NCBI GenBank assembly: GCA_002748705.1
Contig: PDSZ01000040.1
Location: forward strand, 16,637 to 80,636
Direction: 5' to 3'
Source of the DNA: Candidatus Fermentibacterota bacterium
GTDB lineage: Bacteria > Fermentibacterota > Fermentibacteria > Fermentibacterales > Fermentibacteraceae
Length of the DNA stretch: 64,000 nt
Positions 1 to 8,411 of the stretch are shown one piece after another. Position 1 is the first letter of the stretch; the number at the start of each line of letters is the position of its first letter. A model generated the notes under the pieces. It saw only the letters and a program-made list of their open reading frames with translations. It ran no database searches and had not been told where the DNA came from. Made by a program: the position numbers and the translations under genes.

Positions 1-927
1 ATCAAATACAGTTCTGTTTCTCCACAGGAATCTGGCCCCTCTTCCGTCAGAGGGGTTCAGAGCAGCTATGGCATTAAAAGCATCTCTGGGCTCAATTCCC
101 ATTCTTTCAGCAAAGGCAATGGCGGAAACCGCATTCATCATGTTGTGACAGCCTGCATAACCAAGTTCAAGCCTTATTCCCCAGGGCATGCCGTACATAC
201 CGTCCAGCCAGCAGTCACCATCTTCACCGTGTGTGATTATCTCCAATTCCTTTTCTCCGGCCACTTTCAGCAGAATTTCCTCACCGGCTGGAAGAACAGC
301 TATTCCACCTGGAGCAGTTGTTTCAAGCATCTCTGCTTTTGCGTGGGCTATTCCTTCTATGGACTCAAAGAATTCCATATGGGCACGGCCTATATTGGTT
401 ATCAGAGCATGGTCAGGCTTTGCAGCCCAACCGAGTTTCAGCAGTTCACCGTGGTGATTCATACCCATCTCAAGAACCAGAAACTCAGCATCATCAGGTG
501 TATTCAGAAGTGTCAGCGGAACTCCCAGATGATTATTGAGATTGCCTTTAGTCTGTGCAGTATTGAATTTTACTGAAAGGGCTTGAGCAAGCATCTTTCT
601 TGTGGTTGTCTTTCCACTGGAACCGGTAACACCAACCACAGGGCAGCCCATGGGCTCCCTTGCCCATGCCCCTGCTTCCAGCAGAGCGCCCTCCACTGAA
701 TCCACTTCAAGCACATTACCGGTAAAGCCGCCTTCTGATACCACAGCTGCCCCTCCGGCACCGAGGACTTCAGGCACAAAACGGTGACCGTCTGCCCGGC
801 TTCCGGCAAGGGCAAAAAACAGAGCACCTGGAACAGCTTCCCTGGAATCAATGATTGCCTTATGGAACAAGAACTCTTCAGGAGCAGGACACCCAAGCCT
901 TGCTGCCAGTGATACCAGTGATCTCAT
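1..927 (-). CDS. murF: UDP-N-acetylmuramoyl-tripeptide--D-alanyl-D-alanine ligase (partial)
   Basis: This gene adds D-Ala-D-Ala to the UDP-MurNAc-tripeptide in cytoplasmic peptidoglycan precursor synthesis. I translated it from the minus strand: 309 residues are visible and the C-terminus lies beyond the left edge. The Mur-ligase P-loop TGSSGKTTT is at residues 101-109, followed by the central-domain pattern N-x-NNHLGVPLTLL and a later EMGMNHHGE stretch typical of MurF. The ATG at 927 overlaps the murE stop as ATGA, so the two are translationally coupled in the dcw operon. Family assignment is secure; the missing part cannot be judged. Confidence 0.95.
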   Translation of the reverse strand, partial: MRSLVSLAARLGCPAPEEFLFHKAIIDSREAVPGALFFALAGSRADGHRFVPEVLGAGGAAVVSEGGFTGNVLEVDSVEGALLEAGAWAREPMGCPVVGVTGSSGKTTTRKMLAQALSVKFNTAQTKGNLNNHLGVPLTLLNTPDDAEFLVLEMGMNHHGELLKLGWAAKPDHALITNIGRAHMEFFESIEGIAHAKAEMLETTAPGGIAVLPAGEEILLKVAGEKELEIITHGEDGDCWLDGMYGMPWGIRLELGYAGCHNMMNAVSAIAFAERMGIEPRDAFNAIAALNPSDGRGARFLWRNRTVFD

Positions 928-2366
928 CGGCACCCTCTGTTCTTCAAAGCCTCAACTGCTTTCTCACGGTCATCAAAGTGTACCTTTACAGTACCCAGTA
1001 TCTGGTAGTCCTCGTGGCCCTTACCTGCAATAATCACCACATCTCCTGTCATTGCATGGTTGATGGCATACCTTATTGCCAGTGATCTGTCAGGCTGAAC
1101 CACAATTCCATTTTTTCTGTTTATTCCCTCCATGATGTCCTGTATTATTCTGTCAGGGTCTTCTGTTCTGGGGTTGTCACTGGTTACCACAGCCAGATCT
1201 GCTGTTTCAGAAGCGATGTGCCCCATTACAGGCCGTTTCTTTCGGTCTCTGTCGCCTCCGCAGCCGAAAACAGCGATGAGCTTTCCTTCAGCCAGTTGTT
1301 TTCCCTGTTCAAGAACCCGCTCCAGAGCGTCAGGTGTGTGGGCATAGTCAACTGCAACCAGAAAATCCTGCCCGCAGTTAACCGCTTCCATTCGACCTGG
1401 AACACCGGTGAATGTTTCCAGAGCTGCCGCTGCAGCCGGAGGGCTTACTCCCAGTTCCACAGCTGCTGCCAGAGCCCCTGCTGAATTGAACACATTGAAT
1501 CTTCCAGGGGCAGCCACTTTCACAGGGATTTCTTCACTGTTCAGGTGAAGGGTATACTCTGAACCTGTAATGAACACTTTTTCATCAGAGATTCTGTAGC
1601 AGTCGCTGTTTCCTGTGCCGAAGGTTCGCACACCTTGAACAGCAGGGATTCCAGAAGCATAGGAACCAGCCAGACCCGTGCCTTTATCCTTCAGCAGATT
1701 AAATATCTCAAGCTTGGTATTCAGGTATTCGTTCATGTCAAGGTGAAAATCCAGATGATCCTGTGATATATTGGTGAACACAGCCGCGTCGAACCTGACA
1801 GAGCTTACCCTTTTCAGAGCAATTGCATGGCTGGAAACCTCCATAACGCAGACCTTGTCGCCTGAGTCCGCCATCTGTCTCATGTATTGTGCGATGTGAA
1901 CAGATTCAGGGGTTGTAACTGAAGCAGGAATCTCTTTCCCTCCTGCTATGTGTCCCACTGTTCCCATTACTCCAGTTGAAATACCGTTCTGCTCCAGTAT
2001 CCACCTGAGCATGTGGGCAGTGCTGGTCTTGCCGTTTGTACCGGTTATTCCCACTGTTTTCATATCCATCCAGGGGTACCTGTAAAAAGCTGCTGATGTT
2101 TCTGCAAGGAATTTTCTGTTGTCTCCCTCGGGGTTTACAAATACAGGTATTCCGAAAAGGGTTCGTTCCGCAACCACAGCTGCAGCTCCAGCTTCAATGG
2201 CTTTTTTAACATAATCATGCCCGTCTGACCTGTAACCTCTGACTGCTACGAAGAGACTTCCCGGCTTAACTTCTCTTGAATCGTTGGTGATGGATGTGAT
2301 TTCCGTATCTGATTCTGACAGCATGGATGCATAACCGGCTGTCCTGAGTATATCGTTCAGTTTCAT
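924..2366 (-). CDS. murE: UDP-MurNAc-tripeptide synthetase (meso-DAP adding)
   Basis: MurE attaches the third residue of the peptidoglycan stem peptide in the cytoplasm. The 480-residue protein has the P-loop GTNGKT at about residues 109-114 and a TTPE motif after it. The C-terminal DNPRTEDP motif is the established marker of meso-diaminopimelate specificity, which suggests a Gram-negative-type wall. I chose ATG 2366 because a GGAGGA Shine-Dalgarno precedes it and it follows the ftsI stop by one base. A start at 2393 would push the gene 26 bases into ftsI. It sits between ftsI and murF in the normal dcw order. Confidence 0.96.
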   Translation of the reverse strand: MKLNDILRTAGYASMLSESDTEITSITNDSREVKPGSLFVAVRGYRSDGHDYVKKAIEAGAAAVVAERTLFGIPVFVNPEGDNRKFLAETSAAFYRYPWMDMKTVGITGTNGKTSTAHMLRWILEQNGISTGVMGTVGHIAGGKEIPASVTTPESVHIAQYMRQMADSGDKVCVMEVSSHAIALKRVSSVRFDAAVFTNISQDHLDFHLDMNEYLNTKLEIFNLLKDKGTGLAGSYASGIPAVQGVRTFGTGNSDCYRISDEKVFITGSEYTLHLNSEEIPVKVAAPGRFNVFNSAGALAAAVELGVSPPAAAAALETFTGVPGRMEAVNCGQDFLVAVDYAHTPDALERVLEQGKQLAEGKLIAVFGCGGDRDRKKRPVMGHIASETADLAVVTSDNPRTEDPDRIIQDIMEGINRKNGIVVQPDRSLAIRYAINHAMTGDVVIIAGKGHEDYQILGTVKVHFDDREKAVEALKNRGCR

Positions 2367-2367
2367 G

Positions 2368-4074
2368 CTATCGTCCTCCAACCACCGCAGCAATCATTTC
2401 ATCACCTGGGACACTCTCTCCAATGGCTATTTCAGGAGATGTAGCAAGCACACCGGAAACAACCTGACTGAATACCGGAGCTGCCAGAGCACTGCCCCAC
2501 CTGTATTCGTATTCAGGCTGGTCAAATACAACCACTGCGACAAGTTGCGGATTATCTGCAGGAACCATTCCTGCAAAAGCACTGAGATATTCACCTTGAA
2601 TCAGTCTCTCAGCTGTTCCTGTTTTACCTGCAACAGTCACCCCTGGTACCGCTGCTGAAGAACCTGTACCGGTCTCCACCACAGTGGTCAGAACGCTTCT
2701 CACCTGAGCGGCAGTTTCAGTTGAGACAACCCTGTGTCCAGGGGAGTTGGCAAGTTCTCTCTGGACTCCGTTCTCAAAAGTTGCCTGAAGAAGCCTGGGG
2801 CGGTAGAGAACTCCGCCGTTTGCGATTGCTCCGTAAGCAGCTGCCAGCTGAAGGGGAGTCACTGACACTTCCTGACCGATGGCTATGCTGGCCTTGGAAA
2901 GCCCTGACCAGTTTGAAGGTGCAGGAAGAGAACCTCTCTGTTCAGAGGGAAAATCAATTCTGCTTCTTTCCCCGAAACCGAAGGAATGACAGTATGAAAA
3001 GAGAACAGAGTCAGGTATCAGCTCTGCCAGCTGAACAGTGCCAATGTTGCTTGACCGGGCAATAACCTCCCGCAGGCTTAGTATTTCTCTTATTGGGTGG
3101 CTGTCATGTATTCTGTGTCCGAAAAGCTCTATGTAGTCTTTGGTGCAGTCAAAATCATCTTCAAGATCTGCATATCCCCCGTCAATTGCCGCTGCAAGAG
3201 TAATGGCCTTGAACACCGAACCAGGTTCGTGTGAACTCTGAACACAGTGGTTTCGAGCAAGTGTTCCATCCTGGTTGAAAACAGGATAGCTGGCCATTGC
3301 AAGCACATCTCCGTTGGAGGGATCAAGAAGAACAATGGCTCCCCACTGGGATTCAGAGCTTTCAACAGCATCTTCAAGAATCTGCTGGGCGGTTTCCTGA
3401 TATCTGGCATCAATTGTGAGCTGAACATCCCTTCCGTGAACAGGCGCCTGATTGTCTGCTTCCGCGTCAAGTGCTCTCAGACCATTCCATTCGCTTCTCT
3501 GGTAACAGGTTAAACCATCAATACCGAGGAGAATATCATCTATGTGGTGCTCCAGACCCTGAGATGCATTCTCAGTATAGCTTCCTATCACCGGAGACAT
3601 GGATACTCCCATGGGATAGGTTCTTCTGGTGACATATCTGCAATCAACAAAATCAGGCATTGAGGCTATGATATTCTCAGCTTCTTCCCATGAAACATCA
3701 CTTGCAATAACAAGATTACTGCCGGTTCGGCTGAGGGGATATTCGCAGTCAAGATACTCTGAAATACCACTGGCAAAACTATCCAGAAGACACTCTTCAG
3801 CTTCAGAGACATTGGGCCAGAATATGCTGAATGATGCGCTTGTCACATTTCCAGCAAGAAGAAAACCGTTTCTGTCAAGAATACAGCCCCTGAGAGCCTC
3901 CACAGAGACCTGATAAGACTGCTGGTTATCTGCCAGTGCCAGACACTCACTGTGATGCATTATCTGTATTCCTGCAAGCTTGGCAGCGGAGAGAAAGAGA
4001 AAAGTAATAATCAGAAAGAGAATCAGACTGATTCTTGCTGAAACCCTCTCCATGCAGTTTACCTGCCAGCTCAT
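2368..4074 (-). CDS. ftsI: Peptidoglycan D,D-transpeptidase FtsI (class B PBP)
   Basis: This is the septal transpeptidase that cross-links peptidoglycan at division, anchored in the inner membrane with the catalytic domain in the periplasm. The N-terminus has one membrane segment (about residues 12-34). The three penicillin-binding motifs are present: EPGSVFK with the catalytic Ser near residue 286, SSN at 341-343 and KTGT at 484-487. At 568 residues it is of normal length, and I see no PASTA repeats, unlike Gram-positive homologues. The ATG overlaps the stop of the upstream ftsL-like gene as ATGA. A shorter start at the Met of MERVSARI is possible. Confidence 0.95.
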   Translation of the reverse strand: MSWQVNCMERVSARISLILFLIITFLFLSAAKLAGIQIMHHSECLALADNQQSYQVSVEALRGCILDRNGFLLAGNVTSASFSIFWPNVSEAEECLLDSFASGISEYLDCEYPLSRTGSNLVIASDVSWEEAENIIASMPDFVDCRYVTRRTYPMGVSMSPVIGSYTENASQGLEHHIDDILLGIDGLTCYQRSEWNGLRALDAEADNQAPVHGRDVQLTIDARYQETAQQILEDAVESSESQWGAIVLLDPSNGDVLAMASYPVFNQDGTLARNHCVQSSHEPGSVFKAITLAAAIDGGYADLEDDFDCTKDYIELFGHRIHDSHPIREILSLREVIARSSNIGTVQLAELIPDSVLFSYCHSFGFGERSRIDFPSEQRGSLPAPSNWSGLSKASIAIGQEVSVTPLQLAAAYGAIANGGVLYRPRLLQATFENGVQRELANSPGHRVVSTETAAQVRSVLTTVVETGTGSSAAVPGVTVAGKTGTAERLIQGEYLSAFAGMVPADNPQLVAVVVFDQPEYEYRWGSALAAPVFSQVVSGVLATSPEIAIGESVPGDEMIAAVVGGR

Positions 4075-4346
4075 TCTGCCACCTCCGCCATGACAAAGCT
4101 CTCTACCGGCAGAGGATGGAGATCAAGCAGTTTGCCCATAGCGCTCAGTCTGGATGGAGATTCAAGGTATGCAATTCTGGATTCCAGGGCCTGAATGGTT
4201 CTCTGCAGTTCAGCTGTCCTGTCAGCCTCAGACGCAAGTTCAACTGATGCGGTCAAGTAAAAATTCCTGCTGGCCAGCTGGGCTGCAAATGCCAGGAAGG
4301 TACCTGCAGCTGTTGCCATGAGAAGCCTTCTGCCGTACTTCCTCAC
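4071..4346 (-). CDS. FtsL-like division protein
   Basis: A small bitopic protein of 91 residues: a short basic cytoplasmic N-terminus, one hydrophobic segment (about residues 8-24), then a stretch with coiled-coil character (EADRTAELQRTIQALESRI). FtsL proteins are poorly conserved and are recognised by size, topology and position. Here the gene lies between rsmH and ftsI, exactly where ftsL sits in other dcw clusters. It overlaps rsmH by 4 bases upstream and ftsI by 4 bases downstream, so expression is probably coupled. The assignment rests mainly on context. Confidence 0.75.
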   Translation of the reverse strand: MRKYGRRLLMATAAGTFLAFAAQLASRNFYLTASVELASEADRTAELQRTIQALESRIAYLESPSRLSAMGKLLDLHPLPVESFVMAEVAE

Positions 4347-5197
4347 AGCCTCACCCCCAGTCTGAGCCTTGCACTCCTTGACCTGGAGTTGGCTCTTATC
4401 TCTTCCTTTGAAGGTACCATCCAGGGAGGATCAAACCTGGAGAAAAACTCAGAGTCTCTGAAGTGGAGCTTCACCATACGGTCTTCCAGGGAATGGAAGG
4501 TCAGTATTGCTATTCGGCATCCCCGGGCAGTCCACTGGTGCATCTCTGAAAGCATTCTCTCCAGATGCTCAAGTTCTTCGTTCACCAGTATTCTCAGTGC
4601 CTGAAATACTCTGGAGAAAGGTTTTACAGGATTACCCCTGACAGCCCTGCGAACAGCCTGGGCAAGTTCTTCAGTTGTTCTTATTTTTCCTGATCGCTTT
4701 ATCTCACGGGCAATTACTCTTGACCTGCCCTCTTCTCCGTACCTGTATATCACATCGGCAAGCTGCTTCTCGGTCATTCTCATCATGTGCTCCCAGGCAG
4801 GTTTTCCTGAAGTTCTGTCAAATCGCATATCAAGAGGGCCTGAAAGTCTGTGGGAAAAGCCTCTCTCACCTTCATCCAGCTGAATGGAACTGAGCCCCAG
4901 ATCAAAAAGCGCAGCAGTGGCAGGAGCAAGATTGTTCTCGCTGATTACCTTTGGAATTGAGGTATAGCTCCCTGTAAAAACCTGAACACCGGTCCCTGCA
5001 AATCTTTTGCGCAGAAATGCAGCTGTGTCAGGGTCCCTTTCAAAAGCCAGAACCGGATTACCCTGAAAAGCCTGGTAGAGAAGTACCGTATGCCCTCCGC
5101 CGCCTGCAGTACCGTCAACAACAGTTCCAGGGGCGGCATCGCAGAGATATTCCATTATCTCCACCGGCATTACCGAAACATGACCTGAGTCCATCAT
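4343..5197 (-). CDS. rsmH: 16S rRNA (cytosine1402-N4)-methyltransferase
   Basis: RsmH (MraW) methylates C1402 in the decoding centre of 16S rRNA using S-adenosylmethionine. The 284-residue product begins with the family signature GHVSVMPVEI, has the SAM-binding loop DGTAGGGGH, then DLGLSS and the DMRFD motif, and ends with the conserved LTFHSLEDRMVK block. Two adjacent Met codons (5197 and 5194) could start it. It follows mraZ by 8 bases and overlaps the ftsL-like gene, in the standard mraZ-rsmH-ftsL-ftsI order. Confidence 0.96.
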   Translation of the reverse strand: MMDSGHVSVMPVEIMEYLCDAAPGTVVDGTAGGGGHTVLLYQAFQGNPVLAFERDPDTAAFLRKRFAGTGVQVFTGSYTSIPKVISENNLAPATAALFDLGLSSIQLDEGERGFSHRLSGPLDMRFDRTSGKPAWEHMMRMTEKQLADVIYRYGEEGRSRVIAREIKRSGKIRTTEELAQAVRRAVRGNPVKPFSRVFQALRILVNEELEHLERMLSEMHQWTARGCRIAILTFHSLEDRMVKLHFRDSEFFSRFDPPWMVPSKEEIRANSRSRSARLRLGVRL

Positions 5198-5205
5198 CGC
5201 ACTCC

Positions 5206-5643
5206 CTAAAGAGGCAGATCATAGTCCTCGGCTATATCCTCCAATGGAATCTCCTGGCTCTCACAATGGGCTTCGTACCGTTCTGGCTGCCAGAGCTCCA
5301 TCAGGTCTATCTGACCAAGGAACAAGACCTCACCGGTTATTCCGGCTTTTTCAGCAAGATCTGCCGGAACAGAGATCCTTCCCTGGGAATCAAGGCTGAC
5401 CGCTCTCAGGTTCTGTGCCAGCTTCCGTCTCAGATACCTGGCTTTCCTGCTGCCTCTGGATATTTCCAGAAGTTTTTCTTCAAGCTGATGCCATCTTTCT
5501 GACGGATAGAGCACAAGACACCCTTCCATCCCGACATTCAGATACATGTCCTCTGCGGTGAGTCGTTTTCTGAACTGTGCAGGTACGCTGACTCTCCCCT
5601 TGTCGTCAAGCGTATGAATGTGGGTGCCAATGAAAGCTGCCAT
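5206..5643 (-). CDS. mraZ: Transcriptional regulator / cell-division protein MraZ
   Basis: MraZ is a ring-forming DNA-binding protein with two SpoVT/AbrB-like halves that represses its own dcw operon. The 145-residue form starting MAAFIGTHIHTLDDKGRV shows both halves: DKGRVSVPAQFR near the N-terminus and DSQGRISVPADLAEKAG in the second half. An upstream in-frame start at 5721 would translate through the operator repeats and has no family support, so I chose ATG 5643, preceded by GGAAGGGAA. It is the first gene of the dcw operon. Confidence 0.93.
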   Translation of the reverse strand: MAAFIGTHIHTLDDKGRVSVPAQFRKRLTAEDMYLNVGMEGCLVLYPSERWHQLEEKLLEISRGSRKARYLRRKLAQNLRAVSLDSQGRISVPADLAEKAGITGEVLFLGQIDLMELWQPERYEAHCESQEIPLEDIAEDYDLPL

Positions 5644-5663
5644 AGTGTTCCCTTCCACAGCTA

Positions 5664-5715
5664 TCATTATCCCACTTTGCCCCACTGTCAACCCATAATA
5701 TCCCATTCTATCCCA
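5664..5715 (-). promoter_or_regulatory. mraZ promoter with five MraZ-type operator repeats
   Basis: Reading the minus strand toward mraZ, the core TGGG recurs five times, at 5715-5712, 5705-5702, 5695-5692, 5684-5681 and 5674-5671, with 10- or 11-base periodicity. A TTGACA -35 box lies at 5691-5686, between the third and fourth repeats, with a TAATGA-type -10 near 5669-5664. MraZ is known to bind direct TGGGN repeats upstream of its own gene, so this is a self-repression operator. The exact -10 is uncertain. Confidence 0.85.
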
Positions 5716-5734
5716 TTTCATCCCCCAACTTTTA

Positions 5735-5767
5735 TAAACACAAGAAGAGACCCCGAAGGGCCTCTTA
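5735..5767 (-). terminator. Terminator of the exopolysaccharide operon
   Basis: On the minus strand a hairpin AGAGGCCC-TTCG-GGGTCTCT (UUCG tetraloop, one wobble pair) follows the end of the BY-kinase gene by about 30 bases and is followed by a T-rich run. It separates the exopolysaccharide transcript from the mraZ promoter. Confidence 0.75.
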
Positions 5768-5796
5768 GCTTATTCACATATGCTGCAATAACTTAG

Positions 5797-8010
5797 CTAG
5801 GATTTACCTGAATAGTAGTACTGATATCTGTAGGTGTAGTAGGAATAGGATGTGTATGAACTGATAGGATCAAAATCGTTCATCACAGCACCTGAGAGAT
5901 GGGCGCCTGTTCTGAGAAGCTTCTGCCAGACTCCCTGAACAACCTTCTGCTGAACCTTTCCTGATCTGGAGACAAGCAATACCGAATCCATTGATGGAGC
6001 CATTGAAACTGCATCGGTCACAACTGCCGCAGGGGGAGAATCAACAATGATCAGGTCTGCGTGCTCTTCAATCCTGTTAAATATTTCCTGTCTTACAGCA
6101 GACTCTATAATTTCTGCAGGGTTACTGGGGATATGTCCGCTGCAAATTACTGAAAGACCTGGAATATCAGTCTTCCTAATCACCTCTTCCACTGTGGCCT
6201 GGCCTGTTATAAGCTCAGTAAAACCAGGCTTTCGCTGAAAACCGAAAGCCTTGTTGATCACTGGTCTTCGAAGGTCACAGTCAATCAGAATAACTCTTTT
6301 TCCAGCATGAGCCTCAGCAACTGCCAGGTTGGAGGAAATGCTGGATTTACCCTCCTGAGGGCCGGAACTGGTTATAAGAAGTTTCGAGATCCCTTCACCG
6401 GGCCTGACAAACGACATACTGGTTCTGAGATCTCTTATAGCCTCTGCAGAGGGTGATTTAGGGCTTTCAAGAATAGCAAGAAGGAATGTACTCTTTTTTA
6501 TGCTGAACTGTGGAATTACTCCCAGAAGAGTTATTCCCATTTTTTCCAGCTGCTCAGGACTTCTCAGTGTGTTGTTCACCTGATTAAGCATGAATACAAT
6601 GCCAATACCCAGCGCAAACCCCACAAGAATACCCATGATCAGATTCCGTCTTGTGGTGGGTTTTATCATGCTCCCTGAAAGAGCGGTATCAACAATGGTT
6701 ACATTACCCATCTGACCCACTTCAGCAATACGGATTTCCTCAAACCTGGTTCGAAGAAGAATGTAAATATTCTCACTAACAGTTCTGTTCCTCTCCAGAG
6801 CCACAAGCTGATATTCCATATCAGGCAGCTCGGAGAGCCCGGCAGACATCAAATCAAGTTCATGCTGGAGAGCCTGCTTTCGCGCAGAGCTTGATCTGAA
6901 GTCAGCCTCAGCTGAAGCAAGTGAAGAGAACAGGTTCTCCATTCCTCTTCTGGGCTCATATGGATAATCCATCTCAGAAATTTCAGAGAGGGCTTCTTCC
7001 AGTTCCTGTCGCCTGGTTTCAATGTTCTGTTCCATTGCAGTCACAGGGTCGGAATCAGGGGCTGCTCCCTGCGCAAGAAGTGATGCTCTGGCACTTTCGT
7101 ATCTTGCCAGATCACGCTGTATCTGATCCACATACGCACTGTTTGCATCAGATATTTCCACCTCTACAGATTCTCTCTGCTGATTGAGAAGCTCTGTCAG
7201 ATAGTCCCGCCTTACCCTTGCTGCTTCACGGTCTGCTCCAGCTGCCCTCATCTGGGTCTCGAAACCGGCAAGCCTGTTAATAAGCTGTCCCGTCTCAGCA
7301 TCTATATCTGTAATGCCATTGGTCTCCTTGAAAACCAAGAGTGCATTCTCATCGTCGGCCAGCTGTGAAGAGACAAGATTCAGCTGTTCCTCAAGAAAAA
7401 GCCTGACTTCACGGTTCTCTCCTCTTGCCTGAAGCCTGTTCCACCTGTAATAAACATGAAGAACAAGATTGGTAATTACTGCAGATGCCTCTGGAGTGTA
7501 GCCGGTTCCTGTAAGAACAAAGAAGTCGGAATCCTTTATCCAGCTCACTGAAACACAGGACTGGGCCAGACCTGCAAGGGAGTTTCTTATGTACTGTCTT
7601 TCAGGGATATCTCCCTGAAAGAGCACTGCAATCAAACTGTCTGCGTCAGGAGACTGAAGAACAGAATCTGCTACCTGTTCAGCCAGTGTTCTGCTGTTGA
7701 TAAGATATATCTGGTCATTCCTCATGGCATCCATCTGGAACCAGGATGATACAGGCATATCCAGAGTACGGGCCATGCTGTTGTCGGTGTTATAGATAAA
7801 AGTGGAACTCGAGCTGTATACAGGTACAGTGGTCATGTTGATCCAGCCTGCGGCCAGAAGCCCGAGCAGAACGCAGATCAGTATGATCCATTTCCCCCTG
7901 CGAAGCATCCACAGATAGTAATGAATATCTATGGACTCCTCTTCACTGGAGAAGTCTTCTGTATTTATCAACCTGCCTGAAGGATTTTCCATCACCGGCT
8001 CATGACCCAT
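5797..8010 (-). CDS. Polysaccharide chain-length regulator fused to BY-kinase (Wzc-like)
   Basis: An inner-membrane polysaccharide co-polymerase of 737 residues. The N-terminal Wzz domain is flanked by membrane segments at roughly residues 38-58 and 445-465, with a long coiled-coil periplasmic region between them. The cytoplasmic part is a bacterial tyrosine kinase: Walker A-prime SGPQEGKSS, then LIDCDLRRP (Walker A-prime 2 region) and IIVDSPP (Walker B). The last 20 residues contain nine tyrosines, the usual autophosphorylation cluster. The first Met is at 8010; a Met at 7992 that touches the stop of the SLBB gene is an alternative. It works with the neighbouring SLBB protein and sugar dehydrogenases in capsule or exopolysaccharide export. 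Confidence 0.92.
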   Translation of the reverse strand: MGHEPVMENPSGRLINTEDFSSEEESIDIHYYLWMLRRGKWIILICVLLGLLAAGWINMTTVPVYSSSSTFIYNTDNSMARTLDMPVSSWFQMDAMRNDQIYLINSRTLAEQVADSVLQSPDADSLIAVLFQGDIPERQYIRNSLAGLAQSCVSVSWIKDSDFFVLTGTGYTPEASAVITNLVLHVYYRWNRLQARGENREVRLFLEEQLNLVSSQLADDENALLVFKETNGITDIDAETGQLINRLAGFETQMRAAGADREAARVRRDYLTELLNQQRESVEVEISDANSAYVDQIQRDLARYESARASLLAQGAAPDSDPVTAMEQNIETRRQELEEALSEISEMDYPYEPRRGMENLFSSLASAEADFRSSSARKQALQHELDLMSAGLSELPDMEYQLVALERNRTVSENIYILLRTRFEEIRIAEVGQMGNVTIVDTALSGSMIKPTTRRNLIMGILVGFALGIGIVFMLNQVNNTLRSPEQLEKMGITLLGVIPQFSIKKSTFLLAILESPKSPSAEAIRDLRTSMSFVRPGEGISKLLITSSGPQEGKSSISSNLAVAEAHAGKRVILIDCDLRRPVINKAFGFQRKPGFTELITGQATVEEVIRKTDIPGLSVICSGHIPSNPAEIIESAVRQEIFNRIEEHADLIIVDSPPAAVVTDAVSMAPSMDSVLLVSRSGKVQQKVVQGVWQKLLRTGAHLSGAVMNDFDPISSYTSYSYYTYRYQYYYSGKS

Positions 8011-8411
8011 ACCACATTGACCATGATAAGAACCTTGTAGCTGAAATCAACAATATCTTTCCACCACTCATAGCTGGATACTCCAACATAAACAGTAACG
8101 CCAGGCTCCATTACAGGAACAGGTAAACCGTCTCCGTGAAGAAAAGCTTTCAGGTCGTACTTTATCTCCAGATCATTTGAGACTATCCGTATACAGGAAA
8201 GGTCAGCGGTACTCACAGGACCTCCTGCAGCTGATAGAGCATCCCTCAAGTCGGAATTCCATGGTATAAAATGACGACCTGGGTTTCTCACCTCACCCCA
8301 GACATTTACCTGTATGTTGACAACATCAGACTCCACTCCTGGAAGAGTGTACTCCGACGGCTCAGCCAACAGCGTAAATGCAAGCAAAGGCAGCAGGTAA
8401 AGAATCTTCAC
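7992..8411 (-). CDS. SLBB-domain periplasmic protein of polysaccharide export
   Basis: A 139-residue protein with an N-terminal signal peptide (about residues 1-16). One SLBB-type domain follows, recognisable from VNVWGEVRNPGRHFIPWNSDLRDALSAAGG. A hydrophobic stretch lies near the C-terminus (about 122-136), which may anchor it. SLBB domains occur in Wza-type outer-membrane export channels, but the polysaccharide-export (PES) domain that normally precedes SLBB is absent, so this is not a complete Wza. Its overlap with both flanking genes places it in the exopolysaccharide operon. Confidence 0.7.
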   Translation of the reverse strand: MKILYLLPLLAFTLLAEPSEYTLPGVESDVVNIQVNVWGEVRNPGRHFIPWNSDLRDALSAAGGPVSTADLSCIRIVSNDLEIKYDLKAFLHGDGLPVPVMEPGVTVYVGVSSYEWWKDIVDFSYKVLIMVNVVWVMSR

